A DNA stretch of 64,000 bases from Russula earlei (lineage: Eukaryota > Basidiomycota > Agaricomycetes > Russulales > Russulaceae). Both the position numbers and the translations under genes were made by a program. The notes below the pieces were generated by a model, which saw only the letters and a list, made by a program, of their open reading frames with translations, did no database searches and was not told the origin of the DNA. The stretch lies in assembly GCA_025769875.1 (NCBI GenBank), contig JAGFNK010000209.1, positions 1-64,000 of the forward strand, given 5' to 3'. Of this stretch, positions 22,210-35,094 are shown in pieces. Positions within the stretch are counted from its first letter, which is position 1. The number at the start of each line of letters is the position of its first letter.

Positions 22210-25046
22210 ATGGAGGAGCCCGAATCGCCACCTACACCAAACACGTTAAGACCCCACCACATCAGTCTGCTCATGGTTATCATGCTGCTCTATCGGCATT
22301 ACCCGAGCAAGAGTTTTCATCCTTCTTTTCTTATCCAGGTACACAGGGTATTGCTGGAAGAGGTTGTCGAGGTACGTCTCCCAATGGGCAATATCTATCT
22401 ATCCGTACCCTCCTTCTAGGTGACACCTCCGCGGTCATTTCCCAAGTTGCTAGAGGCTCTGAAGGATGCTCCTCATAGCAACGATGATGGTGCGAACCCT
22501 TTCTTTGAATCTCTCAAACCGAAGGTAGGTGTAGTTTCTTGAGGTATTCTTTATTCTCCAATGACGAGGTGTCAGTACATGGACTTTGTATCCGTTGACC
22601 ACATGACGAATTTCTTCCACGGTTTGCCAAGCCACTTATAACATAGTTCATCAATGGACTCACGCTCAGGGGTATCCTACCTCTACGTGGACCATAAAAA
22701 CGGCGAAGAGGTATGCAATTTGACAAGATTATTAGTTCGTTTGATTTACCCGTGTTCATTTGTAGGCTGATATCGTGAGAACACTTCACGGATTTCGCGG
22801 TTCACCTGAGTGACACCCTTCCTAGAGCCGACGTTCAATATTTGGCTATTTTTGCCGGAGAGCCGTGGTTTCGTATATGAAGTTATCTTTTGCGGGCGTG
22901 TCCAAACTTCGTCATGACTACCATGAATGGTTGAACGGGAGCATCACGGCTGGGTATGAACACTTTCAGAGGGATCTGATCACCTTTGGTATGGGCTGTT
23001 CGTATGGCATCTCAAAGGAACGCCCAGTCGAGAAACGCTGTCAGATACCGTGCTATTAAAGACCCATGCAGATGAATACAGCTGGGCAGAGCCGGATGCT
23101 TACTCGGAGTTTGTACCTCGTCTGGACATTGGCCCCGTCCTGACTGCGATTCAGCTTCGAACGGGGACTTGCTATCGGCGACTCGAACTTGGCCTCCGAA
23201 AACTTGCGGAGGTTCTTCGAACAACGTTTTCATGAAGGAAGCGACTCGTTAGTAAGCCCATTGCTTATCCTAATGCCCATCTCCTCAAATGTTGGCATGT
23301 AGCGGTGTGCGGCAACATGCTCTCTTGAACCTCTCCCGGATGCACTATCTTCAGCATGAGCACACAGCAGCTCGCAAGGTCTCGTCATTTTCCATTGTCT
23401 CTTTACTTCTATCTGTATTCAGAACATGTCCAGTATTTGACTGAAGCGATCGAAATATCTCGCCTGGCAGGGGACAAGGAAACGCTACAACATTGCCAAG
23501 GGTTTGTGTCGTCGTACCTAGACCGATGCACGTTTGACAATGTCATAGCCTGCTACACCGGCTTCCACCGAAGCACAAGAATCATAGGCCTGCTATTAAC
23601 GAGATCCAACCCAGCCTTCATCCAATCGAGGTACTCTTCGACGTTGAGAAGCTTCTGAGGGTAAAGAGCGTAAGTCATGTCGTTCTTGATTTTGTATTAA
23701 GATTCACCCGGAAAACAGGAGCAACCCTTAAGTGCTGCATTCGAAAGGATCATCCAGGCAGTTGGCCTCTATGATCACTGGATCGATATGCAAGAAAATG
23801 ACGTTGACGAGTCAGAGCAATGGAGTCAGCATGCTGCTCAATCGATCGTCTGGAGTGCGGCAGGTGCAACGTGCAACAGTTGGATATCAATCCCTTGTTA
23901 ACATCCAATGCAGGATGCGAGAAATTGGCGGTTATTGAGGAAAATATAGTCACTGCTTTTGGCGAAGTCGGTGGAGACAGCAACAATGCCATCACTATTA
24001 CGTTGAATCGTGCTTATAGGGTGCGCATTCTCGCATTCATAACGAAGTTCCCTAACCCATGGCTGCAGCACGCGAGACAAGGGAAATATCAAGACGCCAT
24101 TGCCATTATTCTTGAGCCTGACATTTGGAGAGGCCTGAGTCTTCATGATTACTCGCAATGGGCATCGCAGATCTGGCATATTCTTGTCCTGAGGGCAAGC
24201 AGACGGTTCAGTCGTTTCTACGCATTCCTGGAACATTCTGATCTAATCAAGTGAGCTTGTGTAGTGGCCAGCTGCGACAGTATAATGACCTCCTGAGGAC
24301 CATGCGTCCCGCAGGGCCGTTCAATCCTCGAGACTATTTTTTCAATGCTACCGCATCAACGACATCCATCATACAAGACCCTCTGTACGAAATTTTGCAG
24401 ATGCGGGTTTGTTTGCTTGCTTGCTCTTAAACTCTGAGTATTGACATATGTCTCTGCAACAGCAAGTCGGCCAGGCTGCTACGGCAGTGGAGCAGCTTCT
24501 GAGAGCGCTGTGGCACTCTGAATTCCAATGTCGTTACGGTTCATACCGAACAGCAATCATCCTGCTAGCCGACGTTGGGCTTGAATTCGGGATGACTAAG
24601 CGCTGCAGGAGGATCCTCGAAGAGATCATGCCACAGGTAAGCAGTCTAGTAACTATGAGGCGTCGGACGAGCCTCATGCACTGAGCTAGGTCATTGATGG
24701 TGATGATCTCGAGAGGCGCGCTCTCGCCTGCTTTACTCTTGCACGCTGTATCATTGCGGCGGCTGAGCGATCACCAGAGTCCATCCGCGAAGCCTTACCC
24801 TATCTCGATATTGCAGAGAAAGACTACGAGGCTCTTGAGCTTCTACGCTCACTTGCGGATGTGCAGTTCCTTATCTCCGTTCTGTACCACAACCTAAACA
24901 TGGTCGAAGAGAGGGACGCCGCCGCTACGAGACATCTCGCAACAGAGGAAACTATGCAGAAGTCTGCTGTCGTCGTTGCAGAGGATTGGATAGATCAGGT
25001 GTGGAAGCTTGTGTTGGACATTGGTGCATCCCTTGCAAAGAGATGA
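22210..25046 (+). CDS. APC5: Anaphase-promoting complex subunit 5 (one frame conflict)
   Basis: Scaffold subunit of the APC/C ubiquitin ligase with TPR-like repeats. Sixteen exons were placed: 22210-22371, 22420-22524, 22576-22621, 22670-22710, 22826-22988, 23045-23112, 23155-23247, 23303-23378, 23434-23501, 23549-23669, 23719-23863, 23914-24020, 24069-24205, 24265-24406, 24463-24636, 24690-25046; about 667 aa. Diagnostic segments are SRRSIFGYFCRRAVVSYMKL, KLSFAGVSKLRHDYHEW, ENLRRFFEQRFHEGSDSG, HARQGKYQDAIAIILEPDIW and DVGLEFGMTKRCRRILEEIM. All junctions agree in phase except exon 6/7: the only good donor (23113) and acceptor (23154) leave the frames one base apart. Either a one-base indel or a nonstandard splice is present. 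Apc5 is normally essential, so an assembly indel is plausible. Confidence 0.82.
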
Positions 25047-25255
25047 ATGGACATTGGTGCTCGCGGATGTCGCAGAAGTACTGAGTCGAGCCATTTGCAC
25101 AGGCTGTTTGACAGTCGTTTCGTATTCTTATGAATGACAAACAAGTTTCATTACGACCAGAGAAATGAATGGGCGATTGGATACATGGCTCCTGCCCGCC
25201 ATTACAATACAACACTAGGATAGGCTAAGATATAAATGGAAAGATGCGAGTAATC

Positions 25256-26733
25256 TCAAGGGTCTTCAAGTCCACTGAACTTGAACGCAACTGTCTCTCT
25301 AATCCACTTTGACTTGCACAATGCCCAGAGCACCCAGTCACGGATGGTGTAGATGTGAACCGGCGACCACGCAAATTTGGACTGGAAGGTGGGTGACATA
25401 CCCACAGCGCCGGCCATGAACTTGGTGATGCCGATCACCTTCATCGCGCGCTCGCGGCGCAAGGCCATGTGTGCGCGCACCTTCTCGTCCGACTCCGGCG
25501 ACGAACCGGCTGTGAGCGCTGCGGCGATAACGGGGCCGACCGAGATACCATCACGCAGGCCGAGATTCATGCCCTGGCCACCGGCGGGAGGATGGATATG
25601 AGCGGCATCGCCGATGAGGCACACGCGTGCACCGGTAGCTCTTGCTGAGCCGCCGTCGTTGTTGTTGCTACCGAAGCGGGTGAAAAAGTTCACCGCGGCG
25701 GCGTAGCGCGTGCGGAAACGCGTTGACCAGACCACGTCGCAGACTTTGATTGCGTGCGGGTTCTTGCTCTTGTCACAGGAGAGGGAGTAGGGACCGTACT
25801 TCTCGATCAGCTCTTGGCAGTACTGGACGGATGACTTTGAGGGAGGTACGCCGTCAGTCTGAGGTACGCCACAGGCCATGCGGAAGACGGTCTTTCCAGT
25901 TGTGTCTTTTGAGCCGTCTGCGGCATATTTAAGGTGAGCCAAAGCGAAGAAACTCGTGGTGCTGATGATGGCGAAGAATTTGTCTGTAATATAAGGTGTT
26001 CCGTCGAATGTGATATCAGCGATGACCATCTGCGCTAGAGTGTTGGCGGCCTCGGGTTGGTCAGGAGGGAAATCGGGGTCTGAGAAAGGTATGCCCGATA
26101 ATTGGCGTATCTAATGAGTGACTGTCAGCATCAGAATAATGGGCGGGGAAATAACAATTACATACAGCAGATTGAGCGCCATCAGCACCGATGACGTATT
26201 GAGCGGTGATAGATTGGCCATTCTCGAACAAAACATCCACGACATTGCCATCTTTGGGATTTTCTTTCATGTCCACAACTTTGTAGGGTCGACGTACAAC
26301 GATTCCGGCATCCTTCAACTTTTGGTCGAGAACGCTTTCGGTGATATTTTGAGGGAGGAGGAGATAGCAGGGGAAGGGTGTCTTTCCAATCAACGCGCTG
26401 AAGTCAGCTTCCATCAAAAGGGAACCGGCGCGGTCGTAGTAGTTCATGTTGCCAACCTTGATCCCGCGTTCGACCAAGGCATCAGTGCAGCCAATAGAAT
26501 CCAGCGCCTGCTATGGCGTTAGAAGGGACATCGTCCAGAGTGCCTTAGGGTCTCACCTCCAAAGTCGCCGCGTGGATAGCCATAGCACGAGATGTGTCGT
26601 TACCATTACCGTTCGGAACTGCATCGACGATGACCACATCTTTTACGCCAGAATGCCAGAGAGAGAGGGCGCATGACATGCCAGCAGGCCCTGCTCCAAC
26701 AACAAGGACTCTTGCGCTCGAGGGAATGGACAT
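25256..26733 (-). CDS. Class A FAD-dependent monooxygenase (phenol hydroxylase-like)
   Basis: Flavoprotein hydroxylase using NAD(P)H and oxygen on an aromatic or related substrate. Minus-strand exons 26557-26733, 26166-26507 and 25256-26110 give 457 aa. Motifs: ARVLVVGAGPAGMSCAL (ADP-binding GxGxxG), YVIGADGAQSA (DG motif), and ARVCLIGDAAHIHPPAGGQG (FAD/ribityl GD motif). These place it in the PheA/TfdB group. It lacks the C-terminal thioredoxin-like domain of full-length phenol 2-monooxygenases, so it is one of the short forms. Exon 2 has an alternative acceptor 3 nt earlier (NAGNAG). The substrate is unknown, and the neighbours are housekeeping genes, so no pathway is implied. Confidence 0.85.
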
Positions 26734-27547
26734 TGTGTGAGGACAGGTGGCGGAGAGACAGTTGACGAAGAGACAGCAAGATCGTGGGGTTTAAATACGC
26801 GGGCACAGACTCTGAGGACATACATTCAAGGGAACAGCATGTCACACTACACAGGACAAAGATGGCCATAGTCAATACAGAGTTGGCCATATGCACAAGC
26901 GACCCATGGTTATCGCGGAACAAACGGCCACCGATCATCAGCGCCACAGTGAAAGTATTACATAAGCCGTCGGAATGAGGAGCACCCATAGCATATGAAC
27001 TGATGGAATAGAATTGCTTCTCATACGAGAACCAGGGTTAGTCCCATGAAGAATGTGAGTGTTGTCGAGATGTTGCTAGAATGGCGACGAAAGATCCTCT
27101 GGATAAAAAGTTTGTGCGAGTCAAAAGGGTGGGAATCGACGAGCAAATTCCAATGCGTGGCAGAGGACGATGACATAAGGCACATCGATGAGACCGGAGG
27201 GATCGGAGCAGATAACTGCGACGGGAGCGGAAAGACTCGTTTCTGGTAGAGAGAATAAGAAGGCTCATGTATCACAAGTCCGGTGACAAGGACCGTAGAT
27301 AGAAGCGACATTTGCATATAGCATGGAGTTTGACATTTCCGACCACGGTGGGTAATGATACTGAGGGCGTCAGGGACCCCATCATGTTGATGATCAAGGA
27401 TCAAATCCCACGCGGATATGTGTGACCGTGACTCATAAATTGAACACGTTACGTCACACATCGTCACGCCACGCCGAGTCGACGAATCAAGTCGCGTCCG
27501 GCGCGGTTGACTCCGGTTTCAGAAAGCCCTTTCCCCACTTTTCTTCC
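26734..27547. promoter_or_regulatory. Divergent promoter region of the monooxygenase and STU2
   Basis: 814 bp. Several minus-strand stretches (26840-26985, 27040-27300) read as hydrophobic peptides but shift frame repeatedly. They could be relics of a small membrane protein gene or chance. No confident gene. The last 130 bp upstream of 27548 is the STU2 leader. Confidence 0.4.
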
Positions 27548-30500
27548 ATGGATGGACAACCTCCTCAGGAGGAGGACTTTTCATCTCTTTCGATTGAAGA
27601 CAGGCTGTCCCACAAGAATTGGAAAGCCCGCGTCAGCGCTTATGAAGCTCTTGTCAAATCATTCCAACTAACAGCATCCGACTCCGACCCTGTGTTCAGG
27701 CCTTACATCTCCAGTCCTGAGCTTCTCAAAAAGATCGTCACAGATTCAAATGCAGTTGCGCAAGAGAAAGGCGTAGAGTGCGTCATAGCATTCGTCAAAT
27801 TTGCGGGAGAGAATGCTGCAAGGACGAGAGACGCTGTGGTTCCTGCCTTGGTAGACAAATGCTTTGGTTCAACACGAGCCGGCACAAGAAACCAAGCGAT
27901 CGAACTGGCACTCCAATACGTTGAGGTGGATAATGGTGGCACTGGCGTAGTGGTGTGTGACATTATCGATCTCAAGTAGCTCACTTGACGGCTGGCTGTG
28001 TTCAGGAGAATGTATTGCCTGGGTTAGCTGCAAAGCAGCCAAAGGCTGTCGCAGGGACTGTGACAGTATTGAAGGAGGTCGTTCAGTGAGTAGTGTGTTC
28101 ACATCTCGTCCCATTTCTTTCCAGTAGTCAATGTTCCATGAGCCTGAACATTGAAGGGTAGTGTGACAGGAGCTCAGGATGCTGTCTCTCGTGTTTTCAG
28201 TTGCCCAGGGCCGCATATTGACATGTTCGTCATTTCCACTAACTTTTGTCTCCCAGATCATTCGGCATACAGGTAACTCCACCAAAACCTATCCTGAAAA
28301 TTCTACCGAAAATATTTGGCCACTCAGACAAGTCTGTACGATCCGAGGGAAGCAACCTCGCCCACGCTCTATACCAGTATCTTGGCCCTGGAATTGAACC
28401 ATGGCTAGCAGATCTTAAACCGGTCCAGGTGAAAGAACTGAAGGAAGCCTGGGACAGTATGGAGAAGGAGGGACGAGGGAAAGGCACCCTGAAGCCGGAA
28501 CGTATGACACGGCAGCAAGTGAGGGATGCAGAGCAGAATGCGGCTGCTGGTGACGATGACGTAGGAGATGGTCCTGCCAGTGAAGAAGAAGGTGCGTCGA
28601 CCATTGAAGTGACTCTTAACGATTGCGAACGATAAGGAACAGATTTTGCAACGCCCGACCCCCGACAGTTTGCAGAGGAAGTTGATATCGCGTCGAAGCT
28701 TCCTGCGAATCTCCACACTAGCCTCACATCGTCGAAATGGAAAGAGCGGAAGGAGGTTCTTGACGATCTCTTAACCCTCCTCAATGGTACGCCTCGGATA
28801 AAGGAGGCACCTGAGTTTGGAGATCTTTCAAAAGCATTGGCATTACGAGTGCAGAGTGATGCAAATATCAACTGCGTCATGGTTGCAGCTCAGTGTCTCG
28901 AGGGTTTAGCAAAAGGGCTTATGGGAAATTATGGCCGATACCGGGAGGTTGTTGTACCGCCGATGTTGGATCGGTTGAAGGAAAGGAAGGCCAGTGTCAC
29001 GGACACGATTAGCACGGCCTTGCATGCCATCTTCGAAACGGTAAGATAAATGTACTATCCGCGAATCCCCCCTCTCTGAGTGCCATCGCAGACCACACTT
29101 GCAGACATTATTGGCGACATTCTCCCTGCATTGTCCAACAAGAATCCTCAAGTTAAGGAGGGTGCTTGCAAGCTTCTTACGCACTGTCTCTCAACATCAA
29201 AACTGGCTATCCCTCCACCACAGGTCAAGCCTGTTTCGGAGGCACTGACTACTTTGCTCGAAGACTCATATGCTGGGGCACGCGATGAGGCTGCGAATGC
29301 ATTTGGCACCCTCATGAAGATGGTTGGCGAGCGCCCACTCGGGGTGGCGATGGATAGCCTTGCAGATGTCAGGAAAGCCAAGGTGAAGGAAGCATATGAA
29401 AAAGCAACTGTCAAGGCGAAGGCTGGCGCGAGCGCCCCACCAAAACCACCCTCTGCTCCCGCTAAGGCGCCGTCGAAGAAAGTTGTGACGAAGAAGGAAG
29501 GGCCTCTATCCACGCCCAAAAGCCCGCTTGCCGAGGATGATGCGCCTGTACCAGACAAGAAAGCACGTCCACCAGCACGTCTGTTGGCAAAGAAAGGTGC
29601 ACCTGTTGCTCCTTCTGGCGCACCGGCGGCATCTGCATCTGCATCTGCGCCTGCTAAGAAACCGCCTCCCGCTGCTGCCGCCGTGGCTGTGACGAAGTCA
29701 GCAAAGGGTGGTGCGCCTACACCACCGGGTGCACTTGACACTTTCAAGTATAAGCACTCGCCGGAGGACGCAGAGGCACTTGCCGCGGAACTCATCCCGC
29801 CTAATTTTATTACCGATCTTGGCGATGCAAATTGGAAGACCCGGCTAGCTGCGTTGGAAGAGATGACAACGTGGATCGAGGGCATCGTGGAGGAACTCGA
29901 CGCAGAGGTCATTGTGCGCGCTCTCGGCAAGAAAGGTTGGGGAGAGAAGAATTTTCAAGTGTCAGCCAAGTTATATGGGATCTTGGTTACCCTTGCGGAG
30001 CGTTGCCCATCTTTTGGGAGGTCTTGCGTAGCACTATCCATTCCTCATTTATCGGAGAAGCTAGGCGACGCCAAGTTGAAAAAGCCTGCAAGCGATGTTC
30101 TAGCGGCGTTTGCAGAGAAGACATCTTTACAGTTCGTTTTGAACATGGGTATGTTTGTTTTGGTGACTCTGGTTCTGTCCACTGACGCCCTTATGAAGCG
30201 TACGAGCCACTCAACAAAATAAAAGCGCCGAAGGCGCTTGCTGATGCACTAGGTTGGATCGAGCAGGCTCTCTCAGAATTCGGTATCGCTGGCTTATCGC
30301 TCCGTAACCTCATCGAATTTTTGAAGGGCGCGCTCAAGAATTCCAATGCCGCAGTTCGAACAAGCGCAACTAAGACTCTGGTAATGGTGAAGTTATTTTC
30401 AGGTTCTGGTATCAGTGATCTTCTCAGCGACCTCAATCCACAACTCCTCGCTACCATCCAGAATGAGTTCGACAAGGTTGAGGGTGCTTCGCCTCCGGAA

Positions 30501-33500
30501 TCTACACGACAATCAACGGATGTCCTTGCGATGGCCCCGCAGGGTGGCGCTGGGCCTAAGGGTAGCTCCACTACGTCTAATGCTCTAGATGACCTCTTTC
30601 CGCGCGTGGAGATCGACGGACTGATGAAGGGCACAACCATTCTGGCGGACGCTAAAAGTGAAGCGTGGAAAACCAAGAAGGAGGCGCTAGAAACCTTACA
30701 AGCTATCCTAGATCAGGGTGCAAATAAACGCCTGAAACCCCAGATGGGTGCGTCCCTTGCTATCTTATTTCAACGGCAATCTGATCAAATTTCTCAGGTG
30801 AGATTGGACAGATCCTGAAGGCACGCGTTACTGATTCGAACAAGGCGGTTCAAATACTTGCGCTCGATATCGTGGCTCGGATAGCCACTGGTATGGGCAA
30901 ATCGTTCGAAAAGCAGACGCGCTTTTTTGTGCTGCCAGTCTGCACTGTGCTTTCAGACCAGAAGGCACACATCCGCGCAGCGGGTATTCACACGCTCACT
31001 GCTATCGCTACAGCTTGTGAGGGATTAGACGCCCTAATTCATGGGTTAACCGCTGCGCTCGAGGTCAATCAGCCAATCCAAAGATCCCAATTATTGGGAT
31101 GGATCGTCGATTGGCTCAAGGAGCACGAGATGACTCCTGGTTTAGACCTGAGTAGCTGGGTCCCCCCAATCGTTGGATGTCTTGACGACCGCAACGGCGA
31201 CGTCCGTAAAGGCACACAGGCAATTTTGCCCTATCTCGTTGCGTCCGTCGGGTTCGATCAAGTCATGCATCATACAAATTCATTGAAGCCTGCCTCGAAG
31301 GCGACCGCAGTGCCCCTCATACAGGCAGCTCGCTCAGCTGCCCCATCAGTAGCCGTGATTGCTCCCCCAACACCCGCCGCAGCGCCCACGCCTCAGAAGA
31401 GTGCTTCCCCTTCTAAACCCGCCATCGCCTCCCCATCTCCGCCATCTCCGCCGGAATTTAGCCCTCCTCATTCGCCTAACGTGTCGGTGCCCCCTGCAGG
31501 AAGACCCGGACCTACTAGCAAACTGGGATCAGGTGCGTCGTAAATTACCATTAGGGTCTACCACGCGTCCCGAGTCACGTTTGGAGAGCGTTGAGGAGGT
31601 TGCTACCCCTCGTGCTCCAACAAAATTCGGTGGGCTGGGGTTGAAGCGACCTGGGCTAACAGGACCAAGTACTACCAAGAGCGCACCCACATCAACGCCT
31701 GTTTCTGCTGCGACTTCTCATGAGCCACTGTCCCTACATGGCACGAGCCTTGATGCGAAGAGGGCTCGCCTAGTGAAAGATGTCGGCAAGTGGGTAAACG
31801 AAGGGGGAGTGACGCGCAAGGATCTGGCAGATCTCCTACACCATCAAATGGAGCCCAACGCTTCGAAAGATTTGCTTGCCAACCTCTTCAGTCATGATCA
31901 CAACGCCGTCAATGACCATGTCAATGGGTTGACAATGCTTTGCGATTTTTACACAGACCTGCAATCTGGCGCAGAGGGTCTTGGACTGACCGAGGACGAA
32001 GCGAGGACCATTGGAACGACCAACTCCGACCTTGCGCTCAAGTACGTCTCGATCAAAGTTCACGAACCTCAATCCAATTTGGTCTCGAAGTGTCTGGACG
32101 TGGTAGATGCAGTACTAGCATTTATGAGGAGTGTGGAGTACCAGCTGACAGAGCCCGAGGCGCTGTGCTTCATTCCTACATTGGTCCATAAGGTGAGGAA
32201 TCACTCCGGACTTGGAAGATCAGAAACTGTATACTCATGGCCGATAGTTTGGCGACGCTCGTGAGCCCGTTCGGGTGCGTGTGCAGCAGATTTTTCAAAC
32301 ACTCCCCAAGGTGTATGCATATAGCCGAGTTTTCCAACTTATCCTTGACCACGGATCGAAGTCGAAAGTTGCCAAGACACGCCAACTGTCTCTGGACGAG
32401 CTTGGAGTGATTTTGAAACGGTCAGGAATGGGAGCCTGCAACCCAGCAAAGGATTGCCCCGTGATAGCTTCAATGATTTCGGATAAGGATGCCAGTGTCA
32501 GAAAATCTACGCTTACGACATTAAGGTTTGTCTCCGAGTTAGACATCCATATTCCCATTAATACGAGGTTATTAGTGAAATCTACGCGCTGGAGGGCGAG
32601 AAAATTTGGTCTCTTGTCGGTCCTCTTAGTCCTAAAGACAAGACACAACTTGAAGAGAGACTACGCCGTGTAGCCGGTCCTGGCACACCCGATAAGCGTG
32701 AGTTCGGGAAGGATTCCCTCGCGCCCCCACATCCGTCTCAGATTTCGCGTTTGACTGGCGGTATTGCAAGGCCAGCATCCCCGTCTTCGTCCCTCCCCCG
32801 CCCAGGGGGCATTCCACGACCAGGGAGCCCACCAGCAGGAGGTGGTCGGATTGCTCAGCCTGCGGCCACCGCATCAGCAAGGTCAATGTCCCCAGGACCG
32901 TCTCAGATCGGCAAACCAACATCGCAAATTCCTGGCCCTACATCTCCGACCTCACGCGGCAAAAGCATGCTACCTTCTCGCCTCGCTGCCCCAAGAAGCC
33001 GTGCTGGAACGTTACGCTCGACCGTTGCATCTTCAATTGATCTTTCCAACACTCATTCAAATGCAAATGGAACGAAGTATTCAATCGGACAGAGCTCCAA
33101 AGTCGAATCTTGGAGGAACGCGGAAACCCCTGCGGATCCGGAGGTTCCTACAGATACTGCGAGCGGCATTTCCCTTACGATCTCCAGCATCCTGAGCAGC
33201 GATTCGGATCGTAGTGTCGACGCTCTCAAGAAGGTTCAAAAAATCCTCCAGCTCGGACCGGACAGTGGACCGTCATCTCCTCAGTATCGGGACCTTGCGG
33301 AGCACACGGAGGGTCTTCTTGAAACTGTCACGCTTCAAATGGCTCACGCCTTTGACAAACCAGAGGATAACGTTCGACTCGCGAAGCACTTGATCCAGAC
33401 CCTCAATGCGTTCTGCGATAATCCATTACTCGCAGAGTCCTTAACGGTCGACATTCTCACTTCTCTTTTCGAAGAATTGGCTCTTCGTCTTCTACAGACT

Positions 33501-34842
33501 GACGATAGTCAGGACAAGGAAGTCAAAAATTTGTCTAGGTTCATCAACATGATCATGCTGCGGCTGTTTTCTACTGGGCGTAGAATCACAGTCTTCCGGT
33601 GCGCTATATTCAGATAGCTTGTGACCTGCAAATGGTCTAACCGTTGCCTAGCGCCTTGTTCGCTCTTCTCCTTCAGATTGTCCGGCCGTTCCCGTCGAAC
33701 GGTACCCTTGTGGACTCCCAGGAAGCCAAGGTTGCAGAACTCGTTCTGAAGTGCATCTGGAAACTGGCTCGGAATATTCCTCAAGATTTGACAGATCTGA
33801 AACTTGACCCAGTGGAACTGTTTCCAGCAATTGAACATTTCCTGCAAACAGTACCTCCGAACGAGTGGCGCGCCCGAGCCGCTAACCGGATACCTTGCGG
33901 CGACATGCCCCTCAGGACTGTGAAGGTCATCATACAGCATGTCGTTGGTGAGTACGATCATGATAAGCATGTGTGACAGTCACCCTCATTCTGCGATCAG
34001 CCCATTATGGTGATGAGGTATATGACATTTTGTCCGGCTCGTTTGACGATCCCTCGGCCACCATCGTCTACCCATACGTTTACAGAATCCTCAACTCGGC
34101 GTCACGTGTTGCTTCTGAGGATGGACCAGTCCGCGGAAGAAAAGTGTCTCACACCACTCAAGCTTCGGCTCCAGGTCCTAGTAGTCGGCCTGCATCCCCG
34201 CCAGAAACAGTCTCAGATGGAGCATCTGGGGATGTACGACGGTCGTCTCCCAGTCACCACACTAGTCGAAGCGTATCCTCCATCAACGGGCTAGTTTCCC
34301 CCCCCATCGAGGAGCCTGACCCCGACGCTCAGTTGCTCAAGATCATTGGACATATCTCGAGTGAGACGACGGGCGCCATGCACAAGGAGGGCATCACGGA
34401 GCTTCATCAATTTTTGAAGGCTTACCCGCACAAGAAGACAAAAGTGGACAAGATGCTTGAATCCACAGGTCCCGCTTTCCGCAAGTACATCTCCCGCGCC
34501 TTGGCCAGCAGAGCCGCGGAAGATGAAGAGAGGGAGGTCGCTGTTGCAGACACCCTTTCAAGTGAGTACCTGTTTGATATGCACAGTCCATGCCTTAGAC
34601 GATATGTAGAGTTGGAATCCAAGTCAATACCGACTTCACCGCTGTCGGCTACCTTCAACCGTGACGATCCCCCACGATCCCCGATCGCTGCAACTGGCCC
34701 GAACGGATCTGACCAGGAGAAACAGGAAAAATTGTCTAGGCTACATGACATCTTCCAATATCGGACAAGCACCTTGAGCACTTCCTCTCATGGCCAATCG
34801 ACGCCTGCACTTGCACCGTCAAATCGCTCGCCTCCTGCCTAG
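27548..34842 (+). CDS. STU2: XMAP215/Stu2 family microtubule polymerase with five or more TOG blocks
   Basis: Microtubule plus-end polymerase acting at spindle poles and kinetochores. Thirteen exons: 27548-27952, 28006-28085, 28257-28591, 28643-29040, 29092-30148, 30199-30747, 30798-31480, 31533-32192, 32248-32525, 32576-33598, 33652-33947, 34001-34561, 34610-34842; 2185 aa. TOG-like HEAT arrays: ~10-250 (SHKNWKARVSAYEALVK), ~275-500 (SSKWKERKEVLDDLLTLL), ~620-865 (DANWKTRLAALEEMTTWI), ~895-1120 (SEAWKTKKEALETLQAIL) and ~1230-1510, ending SPKDKTQLEERLRR. Lys/Ala/Pro-rich linkers (~505-615, ~1125-1230, ~1515-1640) probably bind the lattice. A further helical region ~1700-2100 may be a sixth array. 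Typical yeast members have two TOG domains, so this is a long, animal-like architecture. Intron 34562-34609 (48 nt) is in frame. Confidence 0.9.
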
Positions 34843-35094
34843 ATATAAGGCCACGCCTTATCGTTTCCCACCTGTTTCCTCGTCTTTTTTACCTTACGAT
34901 TGCATGCCTGATACCTAGAAGATGTATATGATACCATCGGGAGGATATTAGTCTTGACGACGTTTCATTCTGTATTACCATTGAGCACGAGGCGTATTAA
35001 TGCATTCTATCTAATCGCGAAAGCATAAATCAAGCGTCCCACCGCAGTATACTCGCGCGAAATGGAATCGAGAGAAAAGATAGATGCTCCCGCC
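34843..35094. other. 3' UTR interval between convergent STU2 and secreted-protein genes
   Basis: 252 bp, no coding signal. An AT-rich stretch at ~34970-35030 probably contains the polyadenylation regions. Confidence 0.5.

Noticed and set aside
22636..22825. In-frame stop suggesting a broken Apc5
   Set aside because: Placing introns at 22622-22669 and 22711-22825 removes the stop and joins the conserved blocks in phase.
26606..27467. Possible minus-strand membrane protein gene upstream of the monooxygenase
   Set aside because: Hydrophobic stretches occur, but frame and splice sites do not connect into a consistent model.
31511..31554. A 22-nt intron (31532 region) or frameshift in STU2
   Set aside because: A normal intron 31481-31532 (donor GTGTCG, acceptor ATCAG) restores the frame, so neither an ultrashort intron nor a lesion is needed.
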